Source: Sequoia sempervirens
Taxonomy: Eukaryota > Streptophyta > Pinopsida > Cupressales > Cupressaceae
Length of the DNA stretch: 64,000 nt
Reading direction: 5' to 3'
Assembly (NCBI GenBank): GCA_007258455.2
Contig: VDFB02296605.1
Span: 1-64,000 of the forward strand
Shown here: positions 21,796 to 34,143 of the stretch, piece by piece
Numbering within the stretch: position 1 is the stretch's first letter
How the letters are laid out: each line of letters begins with the position of its first letter
Made by a program: the position numbers and the translations under genes
The notes under the pieces: model-generated
Told to the model about the DNA's origin: nothing
Database searches by the model: none
What the model saw: the letters and a program-made list of their open reading frames with translations, nothing else

Positions 21796-22530
21796 CTTTG
21801 CAATCCTTTCGGACATGACCAGGGTGCCCACAATTCTAGCACTTCACCTTGGAATTTTTACCGGGAGAATTTGATCTCCCCTCTGATTTTGATTTGGATT
21901 TCTTGTCCTTCTTCTTTCCTTTCTCTTTCAATCTGCCTCTAACAGCAAGAGCCTCCTTCGCCATCTCAAAAGATTTCCTTCTCATCTCTTCTGATAACAA
22001 AGAAGCAACAACATCTTCCATCTTGAAACTGGATGTTGTACTCCCAATAGCCATCACCAGGTGATCCCAAGAATCTGACAAAGAACACAATAGTAGCATA
22101 CAACGATCCTCTTCATCAATCTTCACACCCACAGATGTAACTGTGCAATCAGCATGTTGAAATCATTTAAATAATCAGCAACAGATCCTCCCTCCTGCAT
22201 TCTCAAAGCATATAGCTTCTTCCTCAAGAACAATTTATTCACCAAGGATTTCCCCTAATAAATAGATGCCAGTCTCTTCCACAAGGAAGATGTAGTCTTC
22301 TCTTCATACGCATTCAAAAGAATGGAGTCTACCAAACAGAGCCTTATCAGCCCCTTAGACTTTCTATCTGCAAGGTCCCAATCTTCTTGCTTCATGCCTG
22401 TAGGTTTCGTTCCAGACACAACAATCCAAAGATCACGATCAACCAATAGATCTTCCATTTTAAGTTTCCACAACTCAAAATTGATGCCATTGAATTTCTC
22501 AATTTCAATCTTTCCTTATGTGCTTTCCAT
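21796..22530 (-). pseudogene. Copia gag with zinc knuckle
   Basis: The likely start is ATG at 22530-22528, followed after four codons by a stop. It then reads KFNGINFELWKLKMEDLLVD (UBN2-type gag) to a TAG at 22255-22257 in the IYQGKS-like phrase, then a broken stretch and 22132-21836 (LLCSLSDSWDHLVMAIGST, LLSEEMRRKSFEMAKEALAV, then a Lys/Ser-rich basic tail). The knuckle near 21838-21796 is C-x2-C-x4-H-x4-C (NCGHPGHVRKDC) with TAG in the position after the first Cys, where Trp is usual. Confidence 0.85.
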
Positions 22531-22625
22531 CTTAATCTGTAACTCGAATTAAAAAACTTCTACAAGACTCCCACTGAACAGAATTGACTCAAAAAACCCA
22601 ATGTACCCACAAGGATAACACAACT

Positions 22626-22643
22626 AGCCAGGCTCTGATACCA
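22626..22643 (-). promoter_or_regulatory. Primer-binding site of the copia element
   Basis: Minus strand TGGTATCAGAGCCTGGCT, initiator tRNA-Met type, two bases inside the 5' LTR end. Confidence 0.88.
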
Positions 22644-22645
22644 CT

Positions 22646-24001
22646 TGTAAGGAAAGCTAAGGTGCGGAAGCAACTTTCCTAACGTCAAAACCTCAAGGAA
22701 GAATGCAGAGATAGTTTTAAATTTTCAATTACAGTCCAATTAAGATTCACTTCTAAGAAATAACAGAAACAAAGAATATAGCATACACACATGAACACCA
22801 GATTTACGTGGGAAAACCCTTATGAGAGAAAAACCCACCACACCAAGAAAAACCCCTTTGTATTATAGTAAAGGAATTACATACAGAGTACAGGCTTCAC
22901 TCTCTCTGATGTCAAATTACAACAGCATTCAATGATCAACCTTGTATAGAACATTTAGGTTACAATCATTCAGAATTGAATTCACTGATCACTCATCGAA
23001 CTGTTCATCCAACCATTCATCCAACTATTCATCAAACCTTCTAACCAAACAACATCTCCAATTCCTGAGTATATCCATGACACCCATGGTCTGTCGAACT
23101 TCCTCTCAGTAACGACCACAACAGTCCAACTGCCACCGGTTCCCATTCAACTTTTTTGATTGGTCGAAGACACACCACGTAGGATGGTCTCCCAATCGGT
23201 CAAAGGAGTTCACAATGTATTCGCATGTCAGTGAGACACTAACCATGTCTCCCCAATGCCACAAATCCAAATCGTCATTATCGCCAAGAGTCCTGACCAT
23301 CGGCAAGACATTATACTGAGTTCACAAGTCGCATCGACATCAACATTCTCATTGGTGAGACTATCGTCATTTGACAAGAGATCATACCGAAGTCCACAAG
23401 TCACGTAGACACCAGTATTCCCTTCGATGAGACTATCGCTACTCACCAGGACATCACACCGATGTTCACAAGTTATTCTGAAGTGTCCAACAGTCAGCAA
23501 GACTTACTGCTATCATCAAGAGGTTACAGCGATGTTCATACCCATCGGTGAGAGAACCAACCATCGGCAAGACTTCTTACCGAGGCTTCCATGTTACCCC
23601 GATGAGCATCGGTGAGACAAACTTATGTCGCCAAGATTTCATAGTGAAGCCTCCGTGTTACCCCGAAGACTCCAAGTGAATACTTATCGACAAGACTTCT
23701 CTTGTCGGTATGAGACATACCGAACGTCCAAGTCTCTCCCCGAAACTGCTTGTCGCCCAGAGTCTCCCCGATATCCGATAAGAATGGCCTATCATCCAGA
23801 GATCTCCACTCGGCAGAGGGTTACAGTGAACACCACAAGTCACAATGACAACACCAATCGGAAAGACATCAACTAAGTCACAGCGACCAAAACATTTCAA
23901 AAGGTTTCACATCTGCTAGTCGGCCAGACACAATGAAGGTCATACCGACTTTTCTCTTCTAGAGGTTTCAGCCTGTGAGATTGAGGGACATATTTCCAAC
24001 A
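22646..24001 (-). repeat. 5' LTR of the copia element
   Basis: 1,356 bp, 95-96% identical by partial count to 17132-18488, with the same degenerate 72-bp tandem units. Confidence 0.9.
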
Positions 24002-24655
24002 ATTTTGAGATGGGAAACTTTGAAATCCTAAAATGGAGAAGAAAAGAAAAGTGGGCTTGGAGGGAAATGAGAAAAAGGACTTAGAAGGAATGTCATGCCA
24101 AGAAGGGAAACTTTGAAATGGTGCCAAGATGGGAACTTTGAAATCTTGGCCAAACCTAGAAATTATCAAAAAAACTTCACTATTTTTTAAAAAACTTGGG
24201 CTCATGACAAATTGATGGAGGAAAAGCATACAATGAACAAGGATCCCATTGAAGAGTTCTTTTATCAATTATTTGTTATGGTAAAATTAAGGGTTTAATG
24301 TTTGGGGTATGGGAGAAGAACCAAAAAACAAGAAAGGAAAATATTCAACGTGTTTTAGGGTTTGGGTTTTGCAATCAAGGTTCAATGGGGTCTAGCAAGA
24401 AAGCCAAGGCAACAAAGAGGACACAAGATTAAAAAAATTGACCATTGAGGCAAGTGCCAACATTTTCTTTAGTTGGAGACATGTTCCTTTGCAAGAAAAA
24501 CAAGGATCCAACTACCTTCAAGGTGCATGCCAAAGAAATAAATTAGGGGTCAAAAGGATAAGAAAAAAACAACCACAAAATGAGGCAAAAAATACATAAG
24601 AAAGAAAGAAAAGATATGCATATGTTAAGAGAAAGCATCAAGCCATCTAGAAAAG
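24002..24655. other. Short direct-repeat flank of the copia insertion; no gene
   Basis: 24008-24145 contains three copies of a gatgggaaactttgaaat-type unit related to the left flank at 17037-17131. The rest has no recognisable content. A minus-strand frame at 24268-23897 mostly reads this repeat and the LTR and is not called. Confidence 0.45.
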
Positions 24656-25720
24656 TATTACTTGAGGTGTTCACCATGGACTGGTAACTCCATGAATTCT
24701 TTATCTAGATTCTTGAGGTAAAAAATTTCTTGATTGCACTTATCTGTAACTTGATAAGGTCCAACCTATAAGGCCTCAAATTTTCCATGTTTGCCCTTAT
24801 CTTTGTATCTTACATTCCATATGAGGATAATTTCCCACTCAAAAGTCTCTTTGAATTTCCTTTGTATCAAGGATGCACTTCATCTTTTATTGTTGGAATA
24901 GATTTTTTTTCGTGTGCAACTCTTCTAGTTTTTTCCAACTCATGCACTCTCAAGGAAATGTCATGATTTTCCTTCTTTTCAAATTTTTATAATAATTTAT
25001 ACACTGGCAACTCAATATTGATTAGCATCTTGGATTTTATTCCATAAACTAATTCAAATGGGATCCTACAAATATCCTATTTATATGTTATCATGTCTAC
25101 CCAAGAAAAAATATTTAAGTTTATGATACCCTCTTTTCTTATTTGAATCTATTGTCTTTACAGTTATTGTCATGATATATTTATTAATAGATTCAACTTG
25201 GTCATTTCCTCGTCAATGATAAGGAGAAGATTGTGTTAAAATAATCTCATGTCTAGAACATATGTCAAAAAGATCATGGGATCTAAAACACATTGCATTA
25301 TCAACAACTATCATTGTGGGTAAACCAAACCTTGTCACTAATTCAATAGGAAGTCAATCACCACTTTAAATGTAGTATTTCTAGTAGGGATTGCCTCCAC
25401 CTATTTGATAAAGTAGTTTGTGACTATGAGAATCTATTTGTACATGTTTCTTGAATTTCATTCTCTCCAAAATCAATGCCCCACTATTCAAATGGAGCCT
25501 CAATTGATAGAGATGTGAGGGGGGAGTGACTTGCAGGAAAGATCATCACACTTCCTAACCAATTTGGCCACATCCTTGAACAATGCAAGCTTCCCTATAA
25601 CCTTGTGAGCAATGGGATTTTACATAAAATATCCCCCACAATCTGCTCAATGACACTCATTAGTGACTTTGATAGCTTTTTCTTGATCTAAGAATTTGAG
25701 TAGCAATCCATTGAGGTTTA
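24656..25720 (-). pseudogene. Ty3/gypsy integrase relic
   Basis: Read on the minus strand with many stops and frame changes: a WGIDF-type phrase (about 25480), KWVEATPLNTTFKAVVDFLL (about 25390), RFGLPTMIVVDNAMCFRSHD (about 25290, second catalytic Asp), SSPYH then GNDQVESINKYI (about 25215, catalytic Glu), and near 24740-24660 VRPYQITDKCNQEIFYLKNL, like the post-core GPY module. The order and wording fit a gypsy integrase of the Tat type. RT and gag were not found upstream in a readable form. Confidence 0.6.
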
Positions 25721-26431
25721 TCCATCCACATAAATTGACCCTAAAATAGCACATATCTTTGAGTTTCCAAGTTCAAAATCCTCTTTTGATTATCATTCAA
25801 TATTGGGGGACAACTCAAGTTTTCCAAATAGAAAATGGAGTCCTTGTAAAACTAATCATTTTTCAAAGGCAAGGGAAAGGTGTGAAACCATAACTTACTT
25901 GATGTGCATTTATTGGATCCAGTTTTGTATCTATCATTAGCTTGGATACACCTTGACATTTGACCAAATTTTGGTCTACATCTCCATGGCATATTATTGT
26001 ATTGTATTAATTCCTCAACACATTTTTCTCAAATATGTCCTTCACAATAGAGTTAGGCACATGAGAAATGATACTAACTCCTATGAGATAGAGTCTCAAC
26101 TTTTTAATTTCCTTAACAAAATCATAAGCATGTTTTTCTTCATGATGGAGTATTTAAATTCACCATTTGACAATGATATTTTAGAAATTGGCTATTCATA
26201 TCCATCAACACTTTTGGAAGTAAAAACAATAATAGTGTAGAAAGAAGTGAGAAAATAATTTAAATGGCTTCCAGTAATCGGGACCTGCCAATACTTATGC
26301 CTATTTAAGTACATCCTTGATTTCTAGTTGTGCCTTATCCTAAATCAAGATCATGTCCATTAGAAAGAGACAGATCAAACACCATCATGCAATCCATCCA
26401 AAATATTTGATGTCCATGAAATCCCAATTTT
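25721..26431. other. No gene recognised
   Basis: Possibly further decayed gypsy sequence. A plus-strand frame 25953-26240 has no motif. Confidence 0.35.
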
Positions 26432-26646
26432 TGATCAAGACTTTATTTTTGACCATAATATCAAAAAAAATCCTCTTTGATCAAGATCCTATTTATGATC
26501 ATGACATTCATAATATCCAATCTTTGACCAAGATCCTATCTATGATCATGCCATTCATAATCATCCAATTTGTGATCAAGATCCTATATCTAATCATGGC
26601 ATCCAAGTTGATCCAATATTTGATCAAGATCCCACATATGATTAAG
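26432..26646 (+). repeat. 48-bp degenerate tandem repeat encoding a DQDPIYDH-type unit
   Basis: Unit starts at 26432, 26478, 26525, 26573 and 26621 (spacings 46, 47, 48, 48), consensus tgatcaagatcctatntatg atcatg. In one plus frame the unit reads FDQDPIYDHDIHN and related 16-residue versions. Indels in the first units break the frame. It may be a repeat within a retroelement coding region or a free minisatellite. Confidence 0.6.
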
Positions 26647-27958
26647 AAATAAAAGATGATCCCCTCATCCATATATACCCCATCCATGATCAAAAAATTG
26701 AAGTTTATCCCATCCATACTCGAACAACCTCCATTTCCCAAGATGAGACACTTGCCTCCCTTTAACACATAGATAATCAAACAAATAACATGGAGCATTA
26801 GATAGGTTGAAAAAGAAGCTATTATAGATCACATCCACATTCCAAATGATGAAGAGACAATAGGCATGACCAAGTATAAAGCTTTAATATCTTATCAACT
26901 AGGATAATCTACTTTTGTCAAAGAAAGATTTCTCATAGGCGAGAAAATAGCAAACATTGATGGTTCCCAACTACACAAAGATGGGTTAGCATCTTGCTTC
27001 CAAAACAAGTACCCCACTACAAATAGAATTTGTTAAAGAATGTAGTATCGAGGAAAAGGATTAGACCTACATGAGCAAGGCATTTTAGAACCAATATAAT
27101 TTTGTGTGAATCCTAGATATCAAATTATTGGTTATTCATCGATTAACAGATGCAATGATGTTAGTGATACTTTTGTGATATTAGAGGCAACTTCATCCAA
27201 TGTAAACATCAAAATAGGGGCCATGTGTAGTCCTTACCATAAGGTTGCTACCAACACTCCTCTCATCAACACCATAAAAAAAATATTCTCAAAACCTTAA
27301 ACCCATCAATTGGAATCAACAAAAACAAAATTATTACAAAGAAATACATCACACGGTAAAATCCATTGAATCCATAAATCCAAGTGGTCACATGAAGTCA
27401 AAATAGATCCTAATGAAAAATGGGACAAAAGAATCCAAGTATTTGAATCCAATAGTCAATCAAATGTGGAGCCACAAGAAAAAAGGCCTCCTACATATAA
27501 AAAATGTCCACCTCCTTCAAAATGATCATCAATCCCACCACACAAGGCATATATAAGTGTCGGTTCCAATTACAATCCCCATCCAAACTCTAAACTCAAT
27601 TATCCACTGTCCCAAGTTTGGAAAATAAAAGAACCTACATCTAAGTGTCAAATAATCCACCCACATCTACCATTACCCATCACAACCCAACATCACTTAA
27701 AATCTAAAAAATTCTATCTCAAATTCATTTCATCCTAGCAACAACACTTTATTGTAAGGACTCTCATGGCACTCTATTACGATGTGTATATTTGGATAAG
27801 AGCAACCCTAGTATCAATAAGGATTGTAATAACATCCATGGGTTATATACAAACACCATGATCTTGGCAAGATAAATCCTATGTATAGGTCACTATTTGC
27901 ATATCATAACACCAACATCTACATCAACAACATATGAAAAAAATAGTTAATGATCATC
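26647..27958. other. No gene recognised
   Basis: AT-rich, Pro/His/Asn-rich short frames on the plus strand only. No family motifs. Confidence 0.35.
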
Positions 27959-29256
27959 GGGTGAAAGCACGAAGTTGAGTCCACTTAAGGTGGAAGTTTC
28001 GACCTTAGGAAAAATCTTGAAATCAGGAAAAATGAATCAAGATCCCCTTTTTTAGCAATTGGGATCCCGTTTTGCTTTGGGGTCTTGAGCCTAAAACTAA
28101 AATAGGATCCCGTTTTTGAAAAATCAAGAACCCGTTTTGAAAACTTTCCATTTTTGGCAACTTTTCAAAACTCTCATTTTGAAAACTTTCTATTTTTGGT
28201 GACTTTTCAAAACGAGATCTCGTTTTGAAAACTTTCCATTTTTGTCAACTTTTCATTTTTGGAAAATTTCTATTTTTTGTACTTTTCAAAAATGAGATCC
28301 CATTTTGGGCAACTTTCCATTTTGGCAACTTTTCAAAAGGGATCCTATTTCGTAAAAGCGTAATTTTTTTTATGAAATGGGATCTAGTTTTTTAAAATAT
28401 GAATTTTTGGTTGGGTTTGTGCTTTGGCTTTTGGTTCAGGAAAAGGCTTAGCAACCCGAACCTAAGCTTTGGACCTGGTTTGACCTACAACTTGAAGGTC
28501 CTGTCAATGTCACAAGAAAATAGTGACTTTAGGCATATGTTTGAAAATATCTTTTGTAGAATTTTTTGACGAAATTAAAACCCATTATATATGAGACAAT
28601 GTAGATTCCAAATATGTAAATTTTTTTACAATTTGATTATTTTTCTATATTTCAATTTTTTTTTATGAAACTGGTCCATAAACTTGAAATATTAGGGCTT
28701 TTTAGTATTTTAATTTTTTTATTAAAATATTTTTTTGAAGAACGAATTGTACGAAAACATACTTCAGATAATTCTTTTCAATTTGAAAAAAAATTAAAAA
28801 ATGATAAATTTCAGTCATCTTATGCATGACATACTTGAGGATTTTTCAAAACAACAAATATGACCAATAAAAAATTAACAAAAAAATATACAAAAAAAAT
28901 TTAGGAGCATTCTTTAGTGTGTTACAAATATTTTCCCAAAAGGATTCAGAAAAATACGATTATTTAGTTCAAAATATGGATGACGTACATGTGCATGGTA
29001 TGGTAAAAAAAGTGAATTTTAAACAATGGCTTTTAGAAATGCCTATTGAAAATCAATTTGTATCATCTAGGTATTAAAATAAATTACATATTTGGAAACT
29101 AGACTTTGAGTACTACATTTTATGATTCATGACTTTTTTTAAGATTCCATCTCTAAGTGCTTCAAATTTTAAGGTCAAATGTGACAACTTCTAAAAATCA
29201 AAGAAAGCACTTCCACATTTTGGCTAAAAAGTGGACTCAACTTCTTGCACACACCC
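27959..29256. mobile_element. Candidate DNA transposon with 28-bp terminal inverted repeats
   Basis: 27959-27986 (GGGTG...GTTGAGTCCACTT) and the reverse complement of 29229-29256 agree at 24 of 28 positions, including 16 consecutive bases. The four bases outside each end are both catc. There is no transposase frame inside. The interior is AT-rich with a G-AAAC-type tandem stretch (28040-28400). The right end was later duplicated together with its flank (see 29081-29554). Superfamily not assignable. Confidence 0.45.
28040..28400. repeat. Degenerate tandem stretch (gatcccgttttgaaaacttt-type units)
   Basis: Many loosely spaced copies of gatccc[g/a]tttt, gaaaactttccatttttgg and caacttttcaaaa in varying order. 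Non-coding. Confidence 0.6.
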
Positions 29257-29554
29257 CATCTAAATATCAATGTCTTCCAAAAAATACAAAAAAAATCTAA
29301 AAATCCAAAAAATTAATAAATTACATATTTGGAAACTAGACTCTGAGTACTACATTTTATGATTCATGACTTTTTTTAAGATTCCATCTCTAAGTGCTTC
29401 AAATTTTAAGGTCAAATGTAACAAATTCTAAAAATCAAAGAAAACACTTCCACATTTTGGCCAAAAAGTGGACTCAACTTCTTGCACACACCCCATCTAA
29501 ATATCAATGTCTTCCAAAAAATACAAAAAAAATCTAAAAATCCAAAAAATTAAT
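29081..29554. repeat. 237-bp tandem duplication
   Basis: 29081-29317 and 29318-29554 are adjacent direct copies differing at only about five or six positions by eye (for example actttgag/actctgag). Much younger than the surrounding sequence. Each copy contains the right TIR of the candidate transposon. Confidence 0.85.
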
Positions 29555-30829
29555 AAAGAGAAAAGTTACCCTCTAGTGAAAACCATTTCAATGGCACCTT
29601 GGGGTAGTCACCATGATGAAAACCTAGAAAATAAGTGTCATGTTTAACAATCAAAAAGAGACAAAATGTAAAAGAAATAATTAGTCCAATAGTGAAAAAC
29701 ATTCTTGTGTCACTTTGGACAAGTACCATGATGAAAACCTAGCAGACAAATGTCGTGTAAGATCAACTATCTTTGTGTACCATTACACTTGGGAGCAAGT
29801 TGTCTCATTTGTCATGAAATTATCACCTATTCATTCCTTATCATTTCAATCCATATTCCCTATCCACCTTGATGATGATAAGGATTGGGGGCACTAACTT
29901 AAAACATGCTTTGGAAAAATCTTGACATGTCCATCCTTTGGTCACACACCATCCAATATCATGTCATTGCCTATTATCCAACCTTGTATCTTGGAGAAAA
30001 TAATTTATTCCTATATGAATAGTCCTTGGAGATCACATCCTAAATCCTCCATCCAATAATCCTCATTTCTCTTACCCCCCATGTAATCATCCTCCCATCC
30101 TCTACCCAATAAACCGCTTATCAGTTCATCCTTATCACTAGACTTGGTTCTCCCTTGTCATTAACTCCAATATTCCAATCCACCTATCCAAGAATCTCTT
30201 CATAATCCAACCAATCCTAAAAGAAATCCATCAAAATGTAATAATCCTAATCCATACAATCTTGCTATGCAATCTAACACATCATCCAAAACATCCCTTA
30301 GTTTTGTTCCTAGCCTTGTTGCAAGCCTTGATCCATTTTAGTCACATTATCATCATTGAGATATGTCTTTCCCGATCCTCACATTGTTTTTGAGATACAT
30401 TCCACATCAACAACGCTATCATCATCCAAGAGTCAATCAATCAATCAATTTATAGCTTGACTAGTGGCAAGATCATGTTTGTCTTTGCATTAATGTGCAT
30501 GCTTTCTTGCTTTCTTGCTTATGTGTATTGTCATCTATTTTCATTTGTCACAAACCTTGTAGTATATTGCCATAACTTCTTCAAGGTCTTCCACATCATG
30601 GTGTCAAAATTTGTATGCTTGTAGGTGACAATGGTGTATGCTTGAAAGTAATTTTTTATTCTTGACTCATCCTTATGCATTAAATACATTGTCACCTTGG
30701 TTTATATACCTTGATGCATAAAATTATTTCTATATTAAATAAAGGTTGCTAAACTCAAAGTCAACATAACACATCATCATCACTTCATTAATATTCATAT
30801 TTCTTGCATATCTTTTTTAATTTCCCATC
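29555..30829. other. No gene recognised; possibly 3' region of a Tat-like gypsy element
   Basis: Without motif-bearing frames. If the chromovirus at 30835-40259 is removed, this sequence is continuous with 40265-40497, which ends in a polypurine tract and LTR, so it is probably the 3' non-coding part of that plus-strand element. Confidence 0.4.
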
Positions 30830-30834
30830 TTTCA

Positions 30835-32952
30835 TGATGCAAGAGCATCCATGGATGGTTGGAAATCTTGCATCAATAGAAAAAAATTGAAATTAAGAAT
30901 TTGCATTGCATTTCATGATTAAGAGGCTATTTGAACAAGTGAACTTTATTTTATTTATTTAAATAAAATGTCACCTTTGTTATGCAAGTTGGTTAGGTGG
31001 GGTTGTGGAGGTGTAATTGCATATTTTTTGAAATTTTTGAAAAAGCAAGTTTTAGGCGTTTCGGATTGTGGAGTTACAAAATAGCATTGAAAAATCATTT
31101 ATTGATTTTTCTATTATGAAAACCACTATTTCCAACAAAGGTGGGCATTGATTTTCCAATTGGAGAGAAAATCTAATTATTGGGATTTTTGGTGAAGGGT
31201 TTTGTTGTATGTGTTGGCTTTCATTGTGCACTACAGGTTTTCGAGATTGGAGAGTTGTGCATGACATTTCTCAAGAGGTTTTTGAAGTGATTTGTTGCAG
31301 GTTAAAAGGTTTATTGCAGTCATTGAAGGTTGAAGAGGCCATAGTTGAGAATTGAAGAGTTGTAGGTGATTGTGCAAGAGAAAAAGTGCAGATTTGGAGG
31401 TGCTCATGAAACACATTGATGAGAGCCATTTTATACCATATTTTAGTTTTTTCCTATACCATTTAATCCATTTTCATATTCCATTTCTATTCCATTTTAC
31501 CACCTTTTGCTACATATGGTTAAATATATATAAGTAATGCTTAATTTAGTCTTAGATAAAATGTGTGAATAATAAATATTAGATTGTATATTTGCTACCA
31601 TTATGTTAAGAAAATAAATCCTACAACATGAGGAGGAGAATGCAGATTTCATGTTGCTCTTGGATGCATCTACAAGCAAATTAATTTAATTTTAATTATA
31701 AACATTATTAAAGAAATTATGTTCTCATAAAATATTTTGGCTATCTAGTTATAACCAATTAATATTTAATTTTAAATATGTGGAGGGAATGTTCTCACAC
31801 CAAAAATAATATTCTATTTTATTGTAACTATGAGCTAAATAAGCTCCTTTGTTTTAGGCTGGTCTATTATCAATATCTAAACAATTCAATGTAAATTGTT
31901 GGTTTCAAACCACGAAATTAAAGGCAACGATAAAATGGAGGACATGAGAATAAAAAATAGAAAAAATATGTTTCATGCCCCATACATTATATACAAAGAT
32001 ATGGGCATGAGACAATGGCTGCATAATATAGGCAAAAAATAGTGAAAGGCGGACTGTATCAAATCTTTGATAAATAAAACAACATTTTGTATGATCAACC
32101 CAACATAGGAAAGCTATGTTTCATGCTAGCCACCATGTGAACCAAGAGCAAGGGCCCACTCCTTGGGGAAGCTCGATGATATTTTCTTTTTTGTATTTTG
32201 TTTCCTTTTGATTTGGTTTGGTTAAGATAACTTTTGTTTCAAAATAGCTTTCGATAAGATAAGATTTAGATTAAGATGATTGCAATATTGTCATTCAAAC
32301 TTTAAATAACTATGTGATTTCAATTTCAGCACCTTCGTTAAAGTTTGGTTTGATAAAAGATTATATGATTTGGTTTGTAAGGTTTCATTAAGTTTGATTT
32401 CAAAATTCTTAATTTGGTGTGAAAGAGCTTAAGGTGTGTTTTCCTTTCTATTGTAAACTATTGTTGTTACTATCACAATTCCTATTATAGAAATAGATAG
32501 GAGAAGTAAATTAGATTTTCACTGAAGTAATTTCCATAATTTTTAGCTGCATTTTCATTCCCACTCGCATCACTGCCTACAACCCTTGTGCATATAGCCA
32601 CGACATATTTTGCAAGTTTACGCCCCCGGATTGACACTTAGACCAAGTTGAATCTAATTATTAATCCCTCTTATTCTCTACCCCAGTTTTGGCCGATTAC
32701 ACATAGTTTGATTTTCTTTTGTTGTAGCTTATTTTATTTCATTTCCAAACTATGTAAAGGGTATATGTTGCTGCCCATCAGTCCTTTGTTGACTACAATG
32801 ACATTGTAATCATATTTTTATAATGAGCAGATTTGTTGTTGCAAATTTCAATTGAATCCATGAGTTTTTGTTGTTGATTTGTATACACTATTGAAGGTGT
32901 TTTGAGTGTTTGTTTTCATAAAAGAGGGTTGTTGAGAACCCCTCTTTCATTA
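30835..32952 (+). repeat. 5' LTR of the chromovirus (split by an insertion)
   Basis: Matches the 3' LTR over 30835-31416 and 32705-32952. The segment between is absent from the 3' LTR. Confidence 0.88.
31417..32698 (+). mobile_element. Probable solo LTR inserted in the chromovirus 5' LTR
   Basis: 1,282 bp absent from the other LTR copy. It starts TGATGAGAGCC and is bordered by a duplicated acacat (31411-31416 and 32699-32704), of which 5 bp (cacat) would be a normal LTR-element target duplication. With that boundary the 3' end reads GATTA. If it is GATTACA, the duplication shrinks to cat, so the exact end is uncertain. No coding sequence, PBS or internal region. A gypsy origin is suggested by the 5' end only. 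Confidence 0.6.
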
Positions 32953-32953
32953 G

Positions 32954-32965
32954 TGGTATCAAAGT
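32954..32965 (+). promoter_or_regulatory. Primer-binding site of the chromovirus
   Basis: TGGTATCAAAGT, one base after the LTR. Initiator tRNA-Met type with two changes. Confidence 0.75.
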
Positions 32966-33044
32966 ATGAAGATTTTGAGTGTGTGAATAGATCGTTGAAG
33001 AGAGGCAATTTGCACAAGGATTGAGCTTGTGGGTGTGTAGGAAA

Positions 33045-34077
33045 ATGTATGCAAGAGGATCCCCACGGGGTAGGGGTAGAGGAAGAGGCAATAATTTTTT
33101 TTGTGACAATGATTTTAGAGCCTTAAGAAGGTAGGTGGAAGCATTAAAAGAAGAAATTGAAAGAGGGTTTGCACAGAGAAGAGAACCAGTAAGTGATGAG
33201 GAAGAAGAAACTTCAAAGGATGCTAGCAAAACAAGTGAACAAAGAGAGGCAACAATAGCAATTGCCAATGACCCATTATTGATTTCCCTATCAAGGATGG
33301 GAAAAAGACCAAAATTTGATGTTCCTACATTTAGTGGGAATTTGAATCCAAAAGAGTTAGTGGATTGGGTCAATGACATGGAAGAGTTATTCAAGTTTGA
33401 AGAGGTTAAGGATCCTAACAGGGTGAGGTATGCACAAACTAGATTGAAAGGACATGATTCAATTTGGTGGAGAGAGATTCAATTGGAAAGAGGAAGAAAA
33501 GGAAAGGATAAAATCACAAAGTGGGACAAAATGGTGGAGAAAATGAAAAGACAATTAATTCTAGTGGACTATGAGCTTGATTTGTTCAAGAAAATGCAAG
33601 GGTTAAAACAAGGGACCAAAACAGTAAAAGAATATACAAAGGAGTTTCATAAGATCTTGAATAGAATAGGGCATGCTAAAGCAAATAAGGAGAAGGTTGC
33701 AAGGTATATTAATGGTTTGAGACCAAGCATACAAGAGGAGATGACTTTGGTGAGAGTTCTCACAATGGAAGATGCCTATCATATTGCTTTGAAAATTGAA
33801 GATAGAATGAACAAAAGATATGAAAGTAAACAAGGAGAAAGAGGTCAAGGAGGAAGGACTGGAGGAAGACCTTACAAGAATGATGAAAAAAATTAGAAAA
33901 AAAAATTAGAAAAATGAAGAACAAGGTAGCAGCAAAAATCAGAGGTATGATGGTTCATATGGTCCTAGGGATCAAGATTCAAGAGGTAGAGGAAGATCAG
34001 GTAGAGGTTTTGGAAAAGGAACCTTCAAAAGAACTTGTTTTAAGTGTGGAGAAGAGGGCCACAGAGCATATGAATGT
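33045..34077 (+). pseudogene. Chromovirus gag with zinc knuckle
   Basis: ATG at 33045 opens MYARGSPRGRGRGRGNN. TAG at 33132-33134 stands where Gln is expected (LRR-stop-VEALKEE), after which 33135-33893 is open. The retrotransposon gag domain is clear (PKFDVPTFSGNLNPKELVDW, DSIWWREIQ, LDLFKKMQGLKQGTKTVKEY, YINGLRPSIQEEM). After a TAG at 33894-33896 an indel in an A-run shifts the frame. The knuckle C-x2-C-x4-H-x4-C (CFKCGEEGHRAYEC, 34036-34077) lies in the next frame, behind a Gly/Arg-rich basic linker. It would form the particle and bind RNA. Confidence 0.9.
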
Positions 34078-34143
34078 CCTGATGAAGAGGAAAGACCAAG
34101 AAGAAAATCAGAAAATTAGAATAGAGTAGCAAACATCAATGAG

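Larger units (their letters stand above)
17132..24001 (-). mobile_element. Full-length Ty1/copia retrotransposon (Tork-like, tentative)
   Basis: 6.87 kb, minus strand. LTRs 17132-18488 and 22646-24001 begin TGTAAGG and end TTCCAACA. The PBS (TGGTATCAGAGCCTGG) lies at 22643 downward and the polypurine tract at 18489-18500. The order along the minus strand is gag, zinc knuckle, protease, integrase, RT, RNase H, which defines copia. Flanking 5-mers atgtt (17127-17131) and atttt (24002-24006) differ at one base and are a plausible decayed target duplication. About 15 differences were counted over the first 330 bp of the two LTRs (4-5%), mostly transitions. The coding region has several stops and frameshifts and is not functional. 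Confidence 0.92.

Noticed and set aside
32888..33394. 168-residue minus-strand frame
   Set aside because: Antisense to the LTR end and the gag of the chromovirus. Ser/Leu-rich shadow.
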